A stretch of DNA of 64,000 bases from Rickettsia australis str. Phillips (GTDB lineage Bacteria > Pseudomonadota > Alphaproteobacteria > Rickettsiales > Rickettsiaceae). Below the pieces are notes generated by a model. The model was not told the origin of the DNA. It ran no database searches and saw only the letters and a list, made by a program, of their open reading frames with translations. Position 1 is the first letter of the stretch. Each line of letters starts with the position of its first letter. Shown here piece by piece: positions 36,579 to 48,376 of the stretch. Position numbers and translations under genes: made by a program. Location: NCBI RefSeq assembly GCF_000273745.1, contig NZ_AKVZ01000032.1:1-64000 (forward strand). The letters run 5' to 3'.

Positions 36579-36690
36579 GTCATTCCTGCGAAAGCAAGAA
36601 TCCATAATAAATCATTATGATAATACTTGATAAATCTATAAAAATAAGTTTTTATAGGTTTTACTGGATTCCCGCCTACGTGGGAATGAC
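36579..36690. repeat. AAAGCGGGAA-type element between bamE and ftsY
   Basis: It runs from GTCATTCCTGCGAAAGCAAG to CCCGCCTACGTGGGAATGAC, with AAGAATCCA/TGGATTCC inside. It fills most of the gap. Confidence 0.83.
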
Positions 36691-36718
36691 ATCATTACAA
36701 AACAAAAACTAATCTAAT

Positions 36719-37630
36719 ATGATTTCGATATTTAGCAAATTAAAACAAAGTTTATCTAAAACTTCTAATAAAATATCGGAAGGTATCGACAAAATATTTT
36801 ACAAGAAAAAATTAGATACAGAAACTTTAGAAAAGCTTGAAGAACTACTTATTGCAAGTGATATGAGCGTTTCGGTAGTAACTAATATTATTGAAGAGTT
36901 TAAAAAGGTAAAATTTGACAAAGAAATAGATAGTGATACAGTAAAAGAAGCCCTAGCTGAATTAATAGCGCAGCAGCTATCAAAATCAGAAATTCCTTTT
37001 ACACTAAACGCAAATAAATTAAACGTAATTTTAGTTTGCGGTGTTAATGGAGCAGGCAAAACCACCACTATAGGTAAGCTTGCTGCCATGTACTCAGCAC
37101 AAGGGAAAAAAGTAGCGGTTGCGGCCTGTGATACTTTTAGAGCAGCTGCCGTGAATCAGCTCAGCAGTTGGGTAGATAGAGCAAATGCACTACTTATTAC
37201 CGGTGAAGAATCGGCTGACCCTGCGAGTGTTGCTTACCATGCTATGGAAGAGTCGATAAAACAAAATATCGATATGCTTTTTATTGACACGGCAGGTAGG
37301 CTTCATAATAAGAAAAATTTGATGGATGAACTATCTAAGATTGTAAAAGTTATAAAAAAACTAGACGGGCATGCTCCTACTCATAGCATTTTAATAATTG
37401 ATGCTATTACAGGACAAAATACTTATAACCAAATCGAGCATTTTAACAATGCTACTAATTTAACAGGTCTCATCGTGACTAAACTCGACGGTAGTGCTAA
37501 AGCCGGAGTGCTTGTCGGAGTGGTACAGAAATTTAATCTACCTGTATACTTTATCGGTATAGGCGAGAAGATAGAAGACTTAAAAATATTCCACCGACAT
37601 GATTTTGCTAAAAGTCTAGTAGGGTTATGA
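36719..37630 (+). CDS. ftsY: Signal recognition particle receptor FtsY
   Basis: A 303-residue SRP GTPase that docks ribosome-SRP complexes at the inner membrane. The NG domains are complete: N domain with LDTETLEKLEELLIASDMSV, G1 GVNGAGKTTTIGKLA, G2-type DTFRAAAVNQL, G3 DTAGR, G4 TKLDG with the GSAKAG closing loop. The acidic A domain of E. coli is absent, as usual in alphaproteobacteria; only a short basic or amphipathic N-terminus remains for membrane contact. A CATTGCGAG-type element separates it from polA. Confidence 0.96.
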   Translation: MISIFSKLKQSLSKTSNKISEGIDKIFYKKKLDTETLEKLEELLIASDMSVSVVTNIIEEFKKVKFDKEIDSDTVKEALAELIAQQLSKSEIPFTLNANKLNVILVCGVNGAGKTTTIGKLAAMYSAQGKKVAVAACDTFRAAAVNQLSSWVDRANALLITGEESADPASVAYHAMEESIKQNIDMLFIDTAGRLHNKKNLMDELSKIVKVIKKLDGHAPTHSILIIDAITGQNTYNQIEHFNNATNLTGLIVTKLDGSAKAGVLVGVVQKFNLPVYFIGIGEKIEDLKIFHRHDFAKSLVGL

Positions 37631-37654
37631 GGTTGTGCTACGTGGGTACCAAAC

Positions 37655-37762
37655 CGTCATTGCGAGCAGCCTCGTAGGGGCTGCACAGCAATCCCATACA
37701 AGTTATAATAAACCCCTGAGATTGCTTCCGTCAATTATTTCATAATTTCCTTGCAATGACGG
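37655..37762. repeat. CATTGCGAG-type element between ftsY and polA
   Basis: It runs from CGTCATTGCGAGCAGCCTCG to TCCTTGCAATGACGG. Halves of a second copy (GCTACGTGGGTACC and CACGCAGGCAATATCC) enclose it. Confidence 0.82.
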
Positions 37763-37826
37763 AAAGACGAACCACGCAGGCAATATCCACTTGCAATGAC
37801 GATAGAATTAAAAATAAAATCACGAA

Positions 37827-40445
37827 ATGACTCAAAAAAATACTTTATTGCTCATAGACGGATACGGATTTGTTTTTAGAGCCTATTATGCACAACAACC
37901 TTTAACTTCGCCGCAAGGTGAGCCTGTCGGTGCCCTTTACGGCTTCACTTCAATGCTCCTAAAATTGCTGAGCGACTTTAAGCCTAAACATGTCGCTGTA
38001 GTATTTGACAGCGGCGGGAACAATTTCCGCCATCATATTTATCCTGAATATAAAGCTAACCGCCCGCCTCCACCTGAGGATTTAGTCGTACAATTACCAT
38101 TAGTTCGGGATGTCGCTAGTAACTTAAACTTGCCTATTCTAGAGAAAAACGGCTATGAAGCCGATGACATTATTGCAACCTTTGCCGCTAAAACAGCTGC
38201 ACTCGGCGAAGATGTAGTGGTCATCTCTTCCGATAAAGATTTATTACAGTTAATGAGTGAGAACATCAAAATATATGATCCTCTAAAAGGAAAATATATT
38301 ACAGAGGATGATGTTGTTAAAAAATTCGGTACTACTTCGGATAAATTACGTGAAGTGATGGCTTTAATAGGCGATAGATCGGATAATATTCCAGGCGTAC
38401 CGTCCATTGGACCAAAAACGGCAAGTAGTCTTATAACACAATTTGGTTCTGTAGCGAATATATTTAACTCTTTAGACCAAGTCTCAAGCGTAAAACAACG
38501 TGAAACTTTACAAAATTCTAAGGCAGCTGCGTTAATTTCATGGCAGTTAATCGGACTTGATTCTAACATTGATTTAGATTTTCAGCTGAATAATTTAGAA
38601 TGGTCACCTCCAAATAGTGATAAATTAACAGAATTTTTACAGAAATACGGTTTTAAATCTTTATATAAAAGAGCAGAAAATTTATTTGATATTAAAATTA
38701 ATGATCACAAAGAGATAATAGATAATAAAGTAACTGAAGAAAAAGAAATCAATAATACCGGTGAACTTGCGAATTTTGCTAAAGAAGCTGAGAAAATAGG
38801 AATATTCGGGATATATTTATTGCAGCATAAAGGAGATAATCTTGCTTTTATTTTATCACTGCAAAACCAAAGCTATGTTATTAAAATACCTAATACTTCT
38901 AATGATTTATTTTCTTATAATACTAAAAATAATAACGACTGGTTTTCATATATAATCTTTAATTTACTAACCGATAAATCCATAAAAAAAATTACCTACT
39001 CTCTTAAACCTCTGCTTAAATTTTATGCAAACCAATCTCATAAAATTACGGCTATAGAGGATTTAGAACTAATGCAATATGCGTTATCTGCCGGTTTATC
39101 ACAGAAAAATTTATTTGAAGAAGCTTTAAAAGAGGACAATATAATCAATGAATCAGCAAGAATAGTAGCAAATTTTATCTCACTTTATAAGCAAACTATA
39201 TTAGAACTTAAAGATAATAAAGCCTTTAGACTGTATAGCGACATTGATTTGCCTATTTGTTTTATCTTAGATAAAATGGAGAAAACAGGTATAAAAGTAG
39301 ATGCAAATTATCTCAATCAGTTATCTGCTGAGTTTGGAGCAGAAATAGCTATACTTGAAGAAGAAATTTTTGCTCTTAGTGGAACTAAATTTAATATCGG
39401 CTCACCAAAACAACTAGGTGAGATTTTATTTGAAAAAATGCAATTACCTTTTGGTAAAACTGCGGCTAAAGCAAGCTCTTACTCAACAAGTGCTGAAATA
39501 CTCGAAAAACTTAGTGAACATGGATATAATATTGCAGATTTATTATTAAGATGGCGGCAACTTATAAAATTCAAGAATACCTACACCGATAGTTTGCCAA
39601 AACAGATAGATAATATAACGAGGCGAGTACATACGACATTTTTACAAACTTCTACCACTACAGGAAGACTTAGCTCACAAGAACCTAATCTGCAAAACGT
39701 ACCTATTCGCTCTAGTGAGGGGAATAAAATCAGACAAGCTTTTATTGCTGAAAAAGGCTATAAATTAATATCTGCAGATTATTCTCAAATTGAGCTTAGA
39801 ATATTAAGCCATATCGCAAATATAGATACATTAAAACAAGCATTTATTAATAAAGACGATATCCATACTCAAACGGCCTGTCAAATCTTTAACTTGCAAA
39901 AACATGAACTCACTAGCGAACATAGACGTAAAGCAAAAGCTATAAATTTTGGTATTATTTACGGTATAAGTGCTTTTGGGCTTGCTAAGCAATTAAACGT
40001 TAGTAACAGCGAAGCATCCGAATATATCAAGAAATATTTTGCCGAATATAAAGGAGTACAAGAATATATGGAGCAAACAAAAGCTTTTGCAAGTAGCAAC
40101 GGCTATGTCATAAATTTCTTTGGCAGAAAATGTTTTGTACCTCTAATTCATGATAAAAAGCTTAAACAATTTGCAGAACGTGCAGCTATTAATGCTCCTA
40201 TTCAAGGAACTAATGCCGATATAATTAAAATTGCTATGATCAATCTAGATCAAGAAATAGAAAAAAATAAGCTTAAAACCAGATTAGTACTGCAAATTCA
40301 TGATGAATTATTATTTGAAGCGCCGGAGGATGAAGTAGAACTCGTAACGCCTATTATCAAAAAAATCATGGAAAACTCTACTAATATGAATGTACCGATT
40401 ATAACCGAAATTAGATCAGGTAATAACTGGATGGAAATTCATTGA
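37827..40445 (+). CDS. polA: DNA polymerase I
   Basis: An 872-residue Pol I for primer removal and repair. The 5'-3' nuclease (residues about 1-290) has [37 protein letters not shown] and [18 protein letters not shown]. The middle domain (about 300-480) keeps the fold but I do not find the DxE proofreading motif, so 3'-5' exonuclease is probably lost. The polymerase has motif [17 protein letters not shown], motif [20 protein letters not shown] and motif [13 protein letters not shown]. Full length and likely active. It is surrounded by palindromic elements on both sides. Confidence 0.97.
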   Translation: MTQKNTLLLIDGYGFVFRAYYAQQPLTSPQGEPVGALYGFTSMLLKLLSDFKPKHVAVVFDSGGNNFRHHIYPEYKANRPPPPEDLVVQLPLVRDVASNLNLPILEKNGYEADDIIATFAAKTAALGEDVVVISSDKDLLQLMSENIKIYDPLKGKYITEDDVVKKFGTTSDKLREVMALIGDRSDNIPGVPSIGPKTASSLITQFGSVANIFNSLDQVSSVKQRETLQNSKAAALISWQLIGLDSNIDLDFQLNNLEWSPPNSDKLTEFLQKYGFKSLYKRAENLFDIKINDHKEIIDNKVTEEKEINNTGELANFAKEAEKIGIFGIYLLQHKGDNLAFILSLQNQSYVIKIPNTSNDLFSYNTKNNNDWFSYIIFNLLTDKSIKKITYSLKPLLKFYANQSHKITAIEDLELMQYALSAGLSQKNLFEEALKEDNIINESARIVANFISLYKQTILELKDNKAFRLYSDIDLPICFILDKMEKTGIKVDANYLNQLSAEFGAEIAILEEEIFALSGTKFNIGSPKQLGEILFEKMQLPFGKTAAKASSYSTSAEILEKLSEHGYNIADLLLRWRQLIKFKNTYTDSLPKQIDNITRRVHTTFLQTSTTTGRLSSQEPNLQNVPIRSSEGNKIRQAFIAEKGYKLISADYSQIELRILSHIANIDTLKQAFINKDDIHTQTACQIFNLQKHELTSEHRRKAKAINFGIIYGISAFGLAKQLNVSNSEASEYIKKYFAEYKGVQEYMEQTKAFASSNGYVINFFGRKCFVPLIHDKKLKQFAERAAINAPIQGTNADIIKIAMINLDQEIEKNKLKTRLVLQIHDELLFEAPEDEVELVTPIIKKIMENSTNMNVPIITEIRSGNNWMEIH

Positions 40446-40498
40446 ATTATATAAAACTGTGTCAAGACTTGTTGGCATTGTTGCATCGATACTCTAGC

Positions 40499-40619
40499 AG
40501 TCATTGCGAGGAGCGAAGCGACGTGGCAATCCAGAAAAATAATTAAAAAATTCTGTAAATCAGAATTTTTTACTGGATTGCTTCGTCGAATTACTACGTA
40601 ATTCTTCTCACAATGACGG
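40499..40619. repeat. CATTGCGAG-type element after polA
   Basis: A near-perfect copy running from AGTCATTGCGAGGAGCGAAG to TCTCACAATGACGG, with TTCTGTAAATCAGAA at its core. It is enclosed by GGCATTGTTGCATCGATAC and GGTCCACGCAACAACACC. Confidence 0.87.
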
Positions 40620-40706
40620 AAAACCGGTCCACGCAACAACACCGCTTTTAGCTAGGAATGACATCAAAATCATCAAGTACACTAAAATTTGATAAAAAAT
40701 GATTTG

Positions 40707-41056
40707 ATGAACTATAAAGGTTATTTAGGATCAGTACATTTTAATGCTTACGAAGAACTATTTTTCGGTAAAGTAGAATTTATAAAAGATTTGATAAGCT
40801 ATGAAGTATCCAACGCTAAAATTTTAATAAAGTCATTTCAAGAAGCTATAGATAGTTATCTAGAAGATTGTAATATAGTCGGTAAAATACCCGATAAACC
40901 TTTTAAAGGTAGTGTTAATGTAAGAATTGAGCCTGAACTACATAAAGAAGTCAGCTTATATGCGATGTGCAACACGGCTATACTTTAAACAGTATAGTTA
41001 AAAAAGCTTTAAACGAATTTATAAAATATAATAGGTTGTTTGCATCAATTATTTAA
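40707..41056 (+). pseudogene. hicB: HicB-family antitoxin-like protein, frameshifted
   Basis: This reads as a HicB-type protein: MNYKGYLGSVHFNAYEELFF then GKVEFIKDLISYEV, the degenerate RNase H-like half, and FQEAIDSYLEDCN. The C-terminal ribbon-helix-helix starts FKGSVNVRIEPELHKEVSLY, then the frame ends at a stop at 40986-40988. One frame over, the missing end is present (TLNSIVKKALNEFIKYNRL-like) and closes at 41054-41056. The DNA-binding part is thus broken near the end. The frame extends upstream to 40689, but the family start fits 40707. No hicA is seen on either side. Confidence 0.75.
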
Positions 41057-41072
41057 AAAAGGAGCGTAATGT

Positions 41073-42215
41073 ATGAAAAATTTTATCTTCACATCTGAAT
41101 CAGTTTCTGAAGGACATCCGGACAAAATTGCCGATCAAATTTCAGATACAGTACTTGATGAAATTCTAAAGCATGACCCTAGTGGTCGTGTTGCCTGTGA
41201 AACATTTGTAACAACCGGTCTAGTTCTAGTGGGTGGCGAAATTACTACTAGTACCTATGTGGATATTGAGCAAATAGTACGTAGCAAGATACAAGAAATC
41301 GGCTATAATAATCCAAATTATGGATTTGACGGTAGCTGTTGTGCCGTAATTTCATCCATTATTAAACAATCGCCCGATATAGCTATGGGTGTTGACAATG
41401 CAAATGACGATGCAATAGGTGCAGGAGACCAAGGTATGGTTTTCGGTTATGCCTGTAATGAAACAGATAGCTTAATGCCTGCACCAATTTACTACGCTCA
41501 TCTTTTAATGAGAAGACAAGCATATTTACGTAAACAAAATGTCTTGCCCTGGCTTAGACCTGATGCAAAATCACAAATCACGTTACAATATGAAAATAAC
41601 AAACCTGTTGCCATTGATGCAGTAGTTTTATCAACTCAGCATCATCCGGAAATACAACAAAAAGATCTTATTGAAGCAGTAATAGAAGAAATCATTAAAC
41701 CTACCTTACCAAGCAGTTGGCTCAATAAAGATACTAAATACTTAATTAACCCAACAGGTAGGTTTGTTATAGGCGGTCCTGTTGCCGATTGCGGTTTAAC
41801 CGGTAGGAAAATTATCGTGGACAGCTATGGAGGCATGGCAAGACACGGGGGCGGTTGTTTTTCAGGCAAAGACCCAACCAAAATAGATAGGTCTGCTGCT
41901 TATATGGCCCGCTATATTGCTAAGAATATAGTAGGAGCAGGACTTGCCGATCGATGTGAGATACAAATATCTTATGCAATCGGTATTGCTGCTCCCGTAT
42001 CTGTGTACGCTGAAACTTTCGGTACTAGCACATTAAGCAACGAACAAATTACTAAACTAATAACGCAACATTTTGATATGCGTCCTGGTAAAATTATTAA
42101 ACATCTTAAACTTCACACTCCATGCTATCAAAAAACGGCTGCTTACGGTCATTTCGGCCGTGAAGACGCAGATTTTACATGGGAGCAATTAGATAAAGTA
42201 GATATATTGAAGTGA
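41073..42215 (+). CDS. metK: S-adenosylmethionine synthetase
   Basis: A 380-residue MetK making SAM from ATP and methionine. Landmarks are [35 protein letters not shown], the phosphate loop [15 protein letters not shown] and [20 protein letters not shown], and a complete C-terminus ([14 protein letters not shown]). GGAG at 41061 lies eight bases before the ATG at 41073; an ATG four bases earlier is out of frame. In R. prowazekii Madrid E and several relatives metK carries inactivating changes, but this copy is open from end to end with all motifs. Confidence 0.96.
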   Translation: MKNFIFTSESVSEGHPDKIADQISDTVLDEILKHDPSGRVACETFVTTGLVLVGGEITTSTYVDIEQIVRSKIQEIGYNNPNYGFDGSCCAVISSIIKQSPDIAMGVDNANDDAIGAGDQGMVFGYACNETDSLMPAPIYYAHLLMRRQAYLRKQNVLPWLRPDAKSQITLQYENNKPVAIDAVVLSTQHHPEIQQKDLIEAVIEEIIKPTLPSSWLNKDTKYLINPTGRFVIGGPVADCGLTGRKIIVDSYGGMARHGGGCFSGKDPTKIDRSAAYMARYIAKNIVGAGLADRCEIQISYAIGIAAPVSVYAETFGTSTLSNEQITKLITQHFDMRPGKIIKHLKLHTPCYQKTAAYGHFGREDADFTWEQLDKVDILK

Positions 42216-42367
42216 GTATACCCCAAAGTAAAATGAAGAGTTGGTATACGAAGATCCACTTGAAAAATAACAAGGGGTTTGTAAGCAGAGGAGCGGGGGG
42301 GGGACGTACAGAACATCCAAGGTCTTACAGAGACGACACAGCCAATTTTGCAAGTTCATCGAGTATA
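42214..42367. repeat. RPE1-type element after metK
   Basis: It starts at the metK stop (AGTATACCCCAAAGTAAAATG) and ends AGTTCATCGAGTATA. It contains a G-run (GCGGGGGGGGGAC, about 42296), remarkable in this AT-rich DNA and perhaps a length-variable or error-prone site. Confidence 0.82.
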
Positions 42368-42431
42368 ATTTATTGACATTTATTTATTCGTAATACATGA
42401 TTATTTTTATCCTTGTTTAACTAATTAATTG

Positions 42432-44400
42432 CAAATATAGCTGAGAATATAAATAATGATAGAAAGTTCAGTAACTTAGAAAATTATGATAATGAACTTA
42501 CAAATACTGCTCTAACAGAGCATAATCAAAATAAGCTGAGAGAGCATTATAAAAATATCACTTAAACCTTAAATAACATACGGGAATATGAGTATACAGC
42601 GAAAGCAACTCGGTACCGCGAAATGCTTGACGATGCCCGTACCTATATAAATCCACAAAAGATTATAACTTTAGGCTTAGCTCATTTTATAACGGCTAAC
42701 GGTTATAAAGCCTTACTTGGAGCTTATAAGGCTCTAAATCCTGACGAAAATACAGATAAAAAATTAGACCATTTTATGAATAGCTTAGATGAGATTTATA
42801 AGCAATCCTTTTCAGCACGTCATTTAACTAGCTCAAACAAATTACCACCCGCAGAACAGTTAAAAAAATTTTTAGAAAAAACTACAGATGAAATATATGA
42901 TAAACTGCAAAAAACCGGAGAAGCATATTTATCATATTCTAATGCTCCTACTAATACAGGATTACATGCAAATGTAATAAAATATTCTAAAGAGAAAACG
43001 GAAAAAATTATCATATTATATATAATGCCGGTGCTGGAGTAAGATCAGATAATTCAAAGCTAAATCAAACACCACAAGATCAATTAGCTAAAATAAATGA
43101 AACAATAGAAGCAAGAAGTCAAGCAAAATTCAGATCCATTAAGTATGAACTTAAAAATCAAACAGATAAAGAAGTAACAGATTTAATATATAAAGAAATA
43201 AAAGATAATATATTATTTATAAATGCACCAGAAGCAATAAAAGCTCATAATAACGAAATTTATAAGTTCAAATCAGAACAATTTATTAACCCAACAGCTG
43301 ATTCAAGACGCACAGTTTTACTGGACAAACTTTAGGGAATTGTAGCAGCAGATCAATAAGAGAAGCTTTAAGAGACAATATACCAGATTCAGAATTTCGT
43401 GAGATACTTGATTTTATTACACAAAATCAAGTATTTCAAATACAACTCACCAAAATCAATTCCAAAAAGATATTGACAATTCAGCTACTAATCATTTTGA
43501 TGCTTTTTTTATAATGAAGGGCATACAACCAAACACGAAGGAAAAGTTATTTAATAACGTTGCTGAAGAATCTAATTTAAAGTATGTCAAGATTGGTCTA
43601 GTAGATTTTTTCCCTACTGTGTTTCCCTATAAGGATACTGATTTACTATTACCGAGGATCTTTTAAAGCCTGTCATAAACCATATTCACACTTGTTTTGA
43701 AGCACACGAAATAGCTCCCTCAAAAACAGTTTTAGAAAATTATAGATTATATAAATCACACAAAGAACAAATCATTAAAGAACTATCAAAAAAATGCTTA
43801 AATGATAAAGATGTAAATATACTTATCAAAGCACAAATACAAGCAAAATAGAAAGACGGCCATCTATAGATATTTTCCGGTAAATGAAACAAAGTAATAT
43901 TAACCTTAAACCGCTCGAGCTATCGGAAGAACATAAGAAATTGAATGAAGAAATAACACATACAGGCTCAAAAATTAGTAAATGAATTTACACAAGCAAC
44001 GCTAGATATTTTTGGAGAGAATAAATTAATAGACTCACCTATAATTGAAACAAAAAACGAGCATATTAATATACCGCTCCCGAACTTAGAAAAACAAAAA
44101 GTTAAAACCGATAATATATTCAATCAAAACTCAGAGCCTAGAAAACAAACTATCAAAAACAAATTTTATAAGTATTTAAGCAGATTAACGGGAAAATTGT
44201 GATTAAAATCCATAAGTAATTATTTTAAAGAATTAATTAAAGATCCAAATCTTGAGCAAAATATCAATTTAGAAAAAGAAGCAAAGTTAATAGCAGACAA
44301 ACATCGACTAACAAAATATATGGAGCTTATAATGTAGTATTTAGCGGTAAAACAATCTCAAAAAATATTACTCAATTATATATTTATTTTACCGTTAATT
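42432..44400 (+). pseudogene. Large decayed gene of unknown function
   Basis: At least eight protein-like stretches on the plus strand follow one another in shifting frames. They include NLENYDNELTNTALTEHNQN, the longest at 42623-43042 (IITLGLAHFITANGYKALLG, RHLTSSNKLPPAEQLKKFLE), then GVRSDNSKLNQTPQDQLAKI, NPTADSRRTVLLDKL, CSSRSIREALRDNIPDSEFR, KGIQPNTKEKLFNNVAEESN, VINHIHTCFEAHEIAPSKTV, and a Lys/Asn-rich end with KFYKYLSRLTGKL. The ancestor was a protein of roughly 600 residues or more, polar and helical. I recognise no family. It lies between the metK and dnaE blocks. Confidence 0.6.
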
Positions 44401-44440
44401 CAGGTATTGCCTATAAAAAATTGACTCAAGGTTTCTACGT

Positions 44441-44653
44441 CATTCTTGCGAGGCATTGTTGCGTGTATACCACCCCGTCATTGCGAGCAGTCGTAGACTG
44501 CATGGATCAATTTTATCTCTGTCCACGTTGCTTGACCACGGGATCCAGTTAAAAATACTAAAATTATTTTTTCTGGATCCCGTGGTCAAGCAACGGTATG
44601 ACAACGGAGCGTTTTTCAAGAATCACACAATAATGTCTCGCAGAAATGACAGA
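44441..44653. repeat. Composite repeat block (CATTGCGAG-type around GTGGTCAAG-type)
   Basis: Outer parts CATTCTTGCGAGGC, CGTCATTGCGAGCAGTCG and a distant TGTCTCGCAGAAATGACAG enclose a GTGGTCAAG-type element (about 44528-44602: CTTGACCACGGGATCCAG to CTGGATCCCGTGGTCAAG). It lies immediately downstream of dnaE. Confidence 0.78.
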
Positions 44654-44671
44654 AAAAGCCGAGCAACAACA

Positions 44672-47600
44672 CTATTTACTATATCCTTTTAAAATCTCAA
44701 AATCTTGCCCTTGGAGAAAAAATTTTTCAGATAACGTAATTTTTGCTACAAAATTCTTTACATCTTCGCTTTGTAAATAGATTGTCGCTTTAGCATTACT
44801 CTGATCTCCGTTATTAGTGCGAGCTGCAAGCAAGGTTACTATCTGCTCTAATTCTTCATAATTTTTAGGGTAAAGCTGTAACTCAAATTGTTTATTATTA
44901 ATTGCATCCTCGATTGATGAAAAGCTTTTTGCTGTTAGTTTTATTCCTCCTTCATTTTTAACTATATCACAATTAACCACTACCAAACTTTTAACCTCGA
45001 GTAAATGTACATAATCTTTTAAGACTTCTTCGCTAAAAATACTAAGTTCAAAGATATTCTCAGGATCGGAAAGCACAAGCGTCACGAACCTGCCTCTTGC
45101 CGACATACGAGAATCCTTTTTTTGTATCACACCGGCAAGATTTACTCGGTGAGTACCTTCAGGTAAATTATTATGCAAATCCGCAGTATTTAAAATATTT
45201 AAACGACTAAATATTCCTTTATATTCCGTAAGAGGATGATTAGAGATAAATAAACCCATAGACTCAAATTCATAAAAGGCTAAAGTATTTTTATCGGCAT
45301 AATCACTTGATACTAAAATAGTTGAACTTAAACTAGAAACTTTAATTAAGCTAAATTGATTAGATTCCTGCTCTTCGTGATATGAAGTTGAATAAGCAAG
45401 CAACTTTGAAATACTTAAAAATAATTGCAATCGATTATCATGTAGCTCATCAAAGCATCCAGATTTAATTAAATTTTCTAATAATTTACTGTTAATAGAC
45501 TTTGGCGGTAATCGTTCAATAAAATCAGTAATTGATTTAAAGGCTCCTCTTGCATTTCGCTCATCTGTTACTAACTTACCGAAATTTGGCGTAACTCCCT
45601 TAATAGCACCTAAAGCGAAGATTATTGCACTTTCTTCTTTGTCATATCCAGTACCTTCTATGTCATTCCCGCAAAAGCGGGAACCCATTTTCATTTCACT
45701 AGTTTTTTCTGGATCCTTGCCTACACGAGGATGACATAGAGCACTGCCGAAATGACAAGTTGTAAAATACCCTTCAGAAATATTAATATTAGGAGCAATA
45801 ATTTTTATACCGCTATCTTTTACTTCTTGTAAAAATAAATTAATTTTATCATGATTATTTAATTCAAGGTTTAAACATGCTACTAAAAACTCAGCCGAAT
45901 AATTAGCTTTAAGATAAGCAGTTTGGTATGAAATGACACCATAAGCCGCAGCATGTGCTTTATTAAAACCGTAACCGGCAAATTTAGCCACAGTTGCAAA
46001 AATGGATTTAGCTTGAGATTCCGAAATATTATTAGCAATCGCTCCTTTAACGAAGATTTCTTCCTGCTCCTCCATTTCTTTCTTTATCTTCTTACCCATT
46101 GCTCTACGAAGCAAATCAGCAGCTCCTAGGGTATAACCGGCAAGAATCTGAGCAATTCTTTGTACCTGCTCCTGATATATCACCACTCCGTAAGTTTCTT
46201 CTAAGATTGGCTTTAATAGCTCATGTAAATAATCAGGCTGTTGTAATTTATGCTTACAAGCTATATATGTAGAGATATTTTCCATAGGACCCGGACGATA
46301 TAAAGCCCCAAGAGCGATCAAATCATGTATAGAATCAGGTTTAAGGCGTCTAAGTGCATCTTTCATCCCAATACTTTCAAATTGGAAAACACCTACTCCT
46401 TTACCTTTACACAACATTTGATAAGTCTTATTATCATCAAAGGTCATATTGTTAAAATCTACTTCTATTCCTTGCTCTTTAAGTAGTTTCTTACAATCGG
46501 TAATAACCGTTAGGGTTTGCAGGCCTAAAAAATCAAATTTAATTAAACCGGCAATTTCGGAATATTTCATAGAATAACCGACTACCAGCATATCGGAATT
46601 AGCATCTTTATATACCGGTACTATATCGACTAAATCAGTACCTGCTATTACGATTCCTGCAGCATGAGTTGAGGAATGCCTATGTAACCCCTCAAGAATT
46701 AACGAAGTATCAAGCACTAGCTTAATTAACTCCGCTTCACCCTCCAAATTATACAGCCCATTACCTTTAGCGGCATTTGCAAGCTCTGGAACTTCACGCA
46801 TCGCCTGTTCAAGCGTAACGGGATTAACCGCACTAAAAGGTACAAGCTCCGTTAGATAATCAGCGAATTTATAAGGTAAACTAAGCACACGAGCAACATC
46901 CTTAATTACAGCCTTTGCCTGCATTTTACCAAAAGTTATAATCTGCCCTACTCGATTATTACCGTATTTAGAACGTACGTAATTAATCACTTCTTCACGT
47001 CTTTCTTGACAAAAATCAATATCGAAGTCAGGCATCGAAATACGTTCGGGATTTAAAAATCTTTCAAATAATAAGCCGAATTTAATCGGATCGAGATCAG
47101 TAATAAGCAAGCTCCAAGCGACAACCGAGCCCGCTCCCGAACCTCTACCAGGTCCAACTAAAATCCCCTCTTTTTTACTCCATTTAATAAAATCGGATAC
47201 AATCAAAAAATAACCGGCAAAATTCATATTACAGATAATATCCAGCTCATAATTAAGACGAGCAAAATATTCGGTTTTCAATTCTTCTTGATTCTCTAAT
47301 GAAATATTTTCAGATTTAAACTTTGTAGCAAGCCTTGCAAGCAACCCTTCTTTTGCATCTTTTCTAATTAAATCCGTTTCACTAATATCTTTGGTAGCAA
47401 AATTAGGCAACATCGGCGGGTTTGCATGTGCTGCAAAATAACAACGCTCTCTTAAATTCACAGTATTTTGTATGGCATTAGGTAGATCAGAAAACAGCTC
47501 TCTCATCTCATGCGGTGACCTAAAATAACAATTTTCACTAACTGTTTTACGATCAGGATAGTCTTTAGTAACACCGGCTGATATACATAACAGCACATCA

Positions 47601-48229
47601 TGTGCATCATGCATGCTTTTTTCGCTAAACAAAACTTTATTAGTAGCAACAAGCGGAATAGATAATTCCGAAGCTATCTTAATATAACTATCCTCAATAA
47701 ACTGTTCTTCCGGCAAATCGTGCCTCATAATCTCAAAGTAAAAACGATCTCCTAAGATTTCCTGTAGAGTGCGGGCAAACAACATCGCTTGTTCTTGCTC
47801 ACGAGCTAGTAAGCATTGTCCGACAATACCCTCAGTATAACAACATAATGCTATTAGCCCTTCTTGATATTCGATTAAATCTTCAAAAGTAATATGATCA
47901 CATATCTTACGATCATTTTTAGTGAAAGTAAGGCTTGATAGTTTGAGTAAATTTTTATAACCGGTTTCATCTTTAGCTATAAGCAAAATTTGAGCAAAAA
48001 TATCTACATCATATTTTATATTTAGAATAACTCCATGTATCGGCTGTAGTCCTTTTTTTACTGCGTATAATGCAAATTCTAACGAGCCAAATAAATTTCC
48101 CTTATCTGCCAAACAAATAGCAGGCATTTTATTCGATGAAGCAAGTTCTACTATCTTCTCAAGCGTTAATGCACTTTCTAGAAAAGAATAAGAGCTTTGA
48201 GTTCTTAAATGAATAAATTCAGGTTGCAT
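44672..48229 (-). CDS. dnaE: DNA polymerase III alpha subunit with an inserted palindromic element
   Basis: An 1185-residue replicative polymerase of the DnaE1 type. The PHP domain starts [20 protein letters not shown]. The polymerase core has [16 protein letters not shown] and [17 protein letters not shown] with the catalytic Asp pair, and [15 protein letters not shown] further on. A helix-hairpin-helix segment, an OB domain ([20 protein letters not shown]) and a short C-terminus follow. At residues about 832-856 a foreign segment ([28 protein letters not shown]) interrupts the sequence between the polymerase core and the HhH region. It is an AAAGCGGGAA-type palindromic element read in frame. 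The gene is essential, so the insertion must be tolerated. It is transcribed after ugd on the same strand. Confidence 0.96.
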   Translation of the reverse strand: MQPEFIHLRTQSSYSFLESALTLEKIVELASSNKMPAICLADKGNLFGSLEFALYAVKKGLQPIHGVILNIKYDVDIFAQILLIAKDETGYKNLLKLSSLTFTKNDRKICDHITFEDLIEYQEGLIALCCYTEGIVGQCLLAREQEQAMLFARTLQEILGDRFYFEIMRHDLPEEQFIEDSYIKIASELSIPLVATNKVLFSEKSMHDAHDVLLCISAGVTKDYPDRKTVSENCYFRSPHEMRELFSDLPNAIQNTVNLRERCYFAAHANPPMLPNFATKDISETDLIRKDAKEGLLARLATKFKSENISLENQEELKTEYFARLNYELDIICNMNFAGYFLIVSDFIKWSKKEGILVGPGRGSGAGSVVAWSLLITDLDPIKFGLLFERFLNPERISMPDFDIDFCQERREEVINYVRSKYGNNRVGQIITFGKMQAKAVIKDVARVLSLPYKFADYLTELVPFSAVNPVTLEQAMREVPELANAAKGNGLYNLEGEAELIKLVLDTSLILEGLHRHSSTHAAGIVIAGTDLVDIVPVYKDANSDMLVVGYSMKYSEIAGLIKFDFLGLQTLTVITDCKKLLKEQGIEVDFNNMTFDDNKTYQMLCKGKGVGVFQFESIGMKDALRRLKPDSIHDLIALGALYRPGPMENISTYIACKHKLQQPDYLHELLKPILEETYGVVIYQEQVQRIAQILAGYTLGAADLLRRAMGKKIKKEMEEQEEIFVKGAIANNISESQAKSIFATVAKFAGYGFNKAHAAAYGVISYQTAYLKANYSAEFLVACLNLELNNHDKINLFLQEVKDSGIKIIAPNINISEGYFTTCHFGSALCHPRVGKDPEKTSEMKMGSRFCGNDIEGTGYDKEESAIIFALGAIKGVTPNFGKLVTDERNARGAFKSITDFIERLPPKSINSKLLENLIKSGCFDELHDNRLQLFLSISKLLAYSTSYHEEQESNQFSLIKVSSLSSTILVSSDYADKNTLAFYEFESMGLFISNHPLTEYKGIFSRLNILNTADLHNNLPEGTHRVNLAGVIQKKDSRMSARGRFVTLVLSDPENIFELSIFSEEVLKDYVHLLEVKSLVVVNCDIVKNEGGIKLTAKSFSSIEDAINNKQFELQLYPKNYEELEQIVTLLAARTNNGDQSNAKATIYLQSEDVKNFVAKITLSEKFFLQGQDFEILKGYSK
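45662..45735. repeat. AAAGCGGGAA-type element inside dnaE
   Basis: It runs from GTCATTCCCGCAAAAGCGGG to TTGCCTACACGAGGATGAC. Part of the added peptide (GSALCH) continues beyond it, suggesting flanking repeat remnants. It is read in frame in DnaE. Confidence 0.8.
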
Positions 48230-48261
48230 TTTTTATTAATGTTAAAGTTTATTGTCTTCAT

Positions 48262-48345
48262 GACACTGTGCCACCCCCGTGGCTTGACCACGGGGTCCAG
48301 TCTTTTTTAATTTTTTTGATACCGTGGTCAAGCCGCAGTATGACA
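48262..48345. repeat. GTGGTCAAG-type element between dnaE and ugd
   Basis: It runs from TGACACTGTGCCACCCCCGT to CAAGCCGCAGTATGACAC, with ACCACGGGGTCCAG and ATACCGTGGTCAAG as the inner arms. Confidence 0.82.
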
Positions 48346-48376
48346 CCGAGTGTATTTTCCGTTCCATACACCAAGG

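Noticed and set aside
40439-40642. 67-codon minus-strand open frame after polA
   Set aside because: It is a reading of the palindromic element at 40499-40619.
44456-44692. 78-codon open frame downstream of dnaE
   Set aside because: It lies in a composite repeat block and overlaps the dnaE end.
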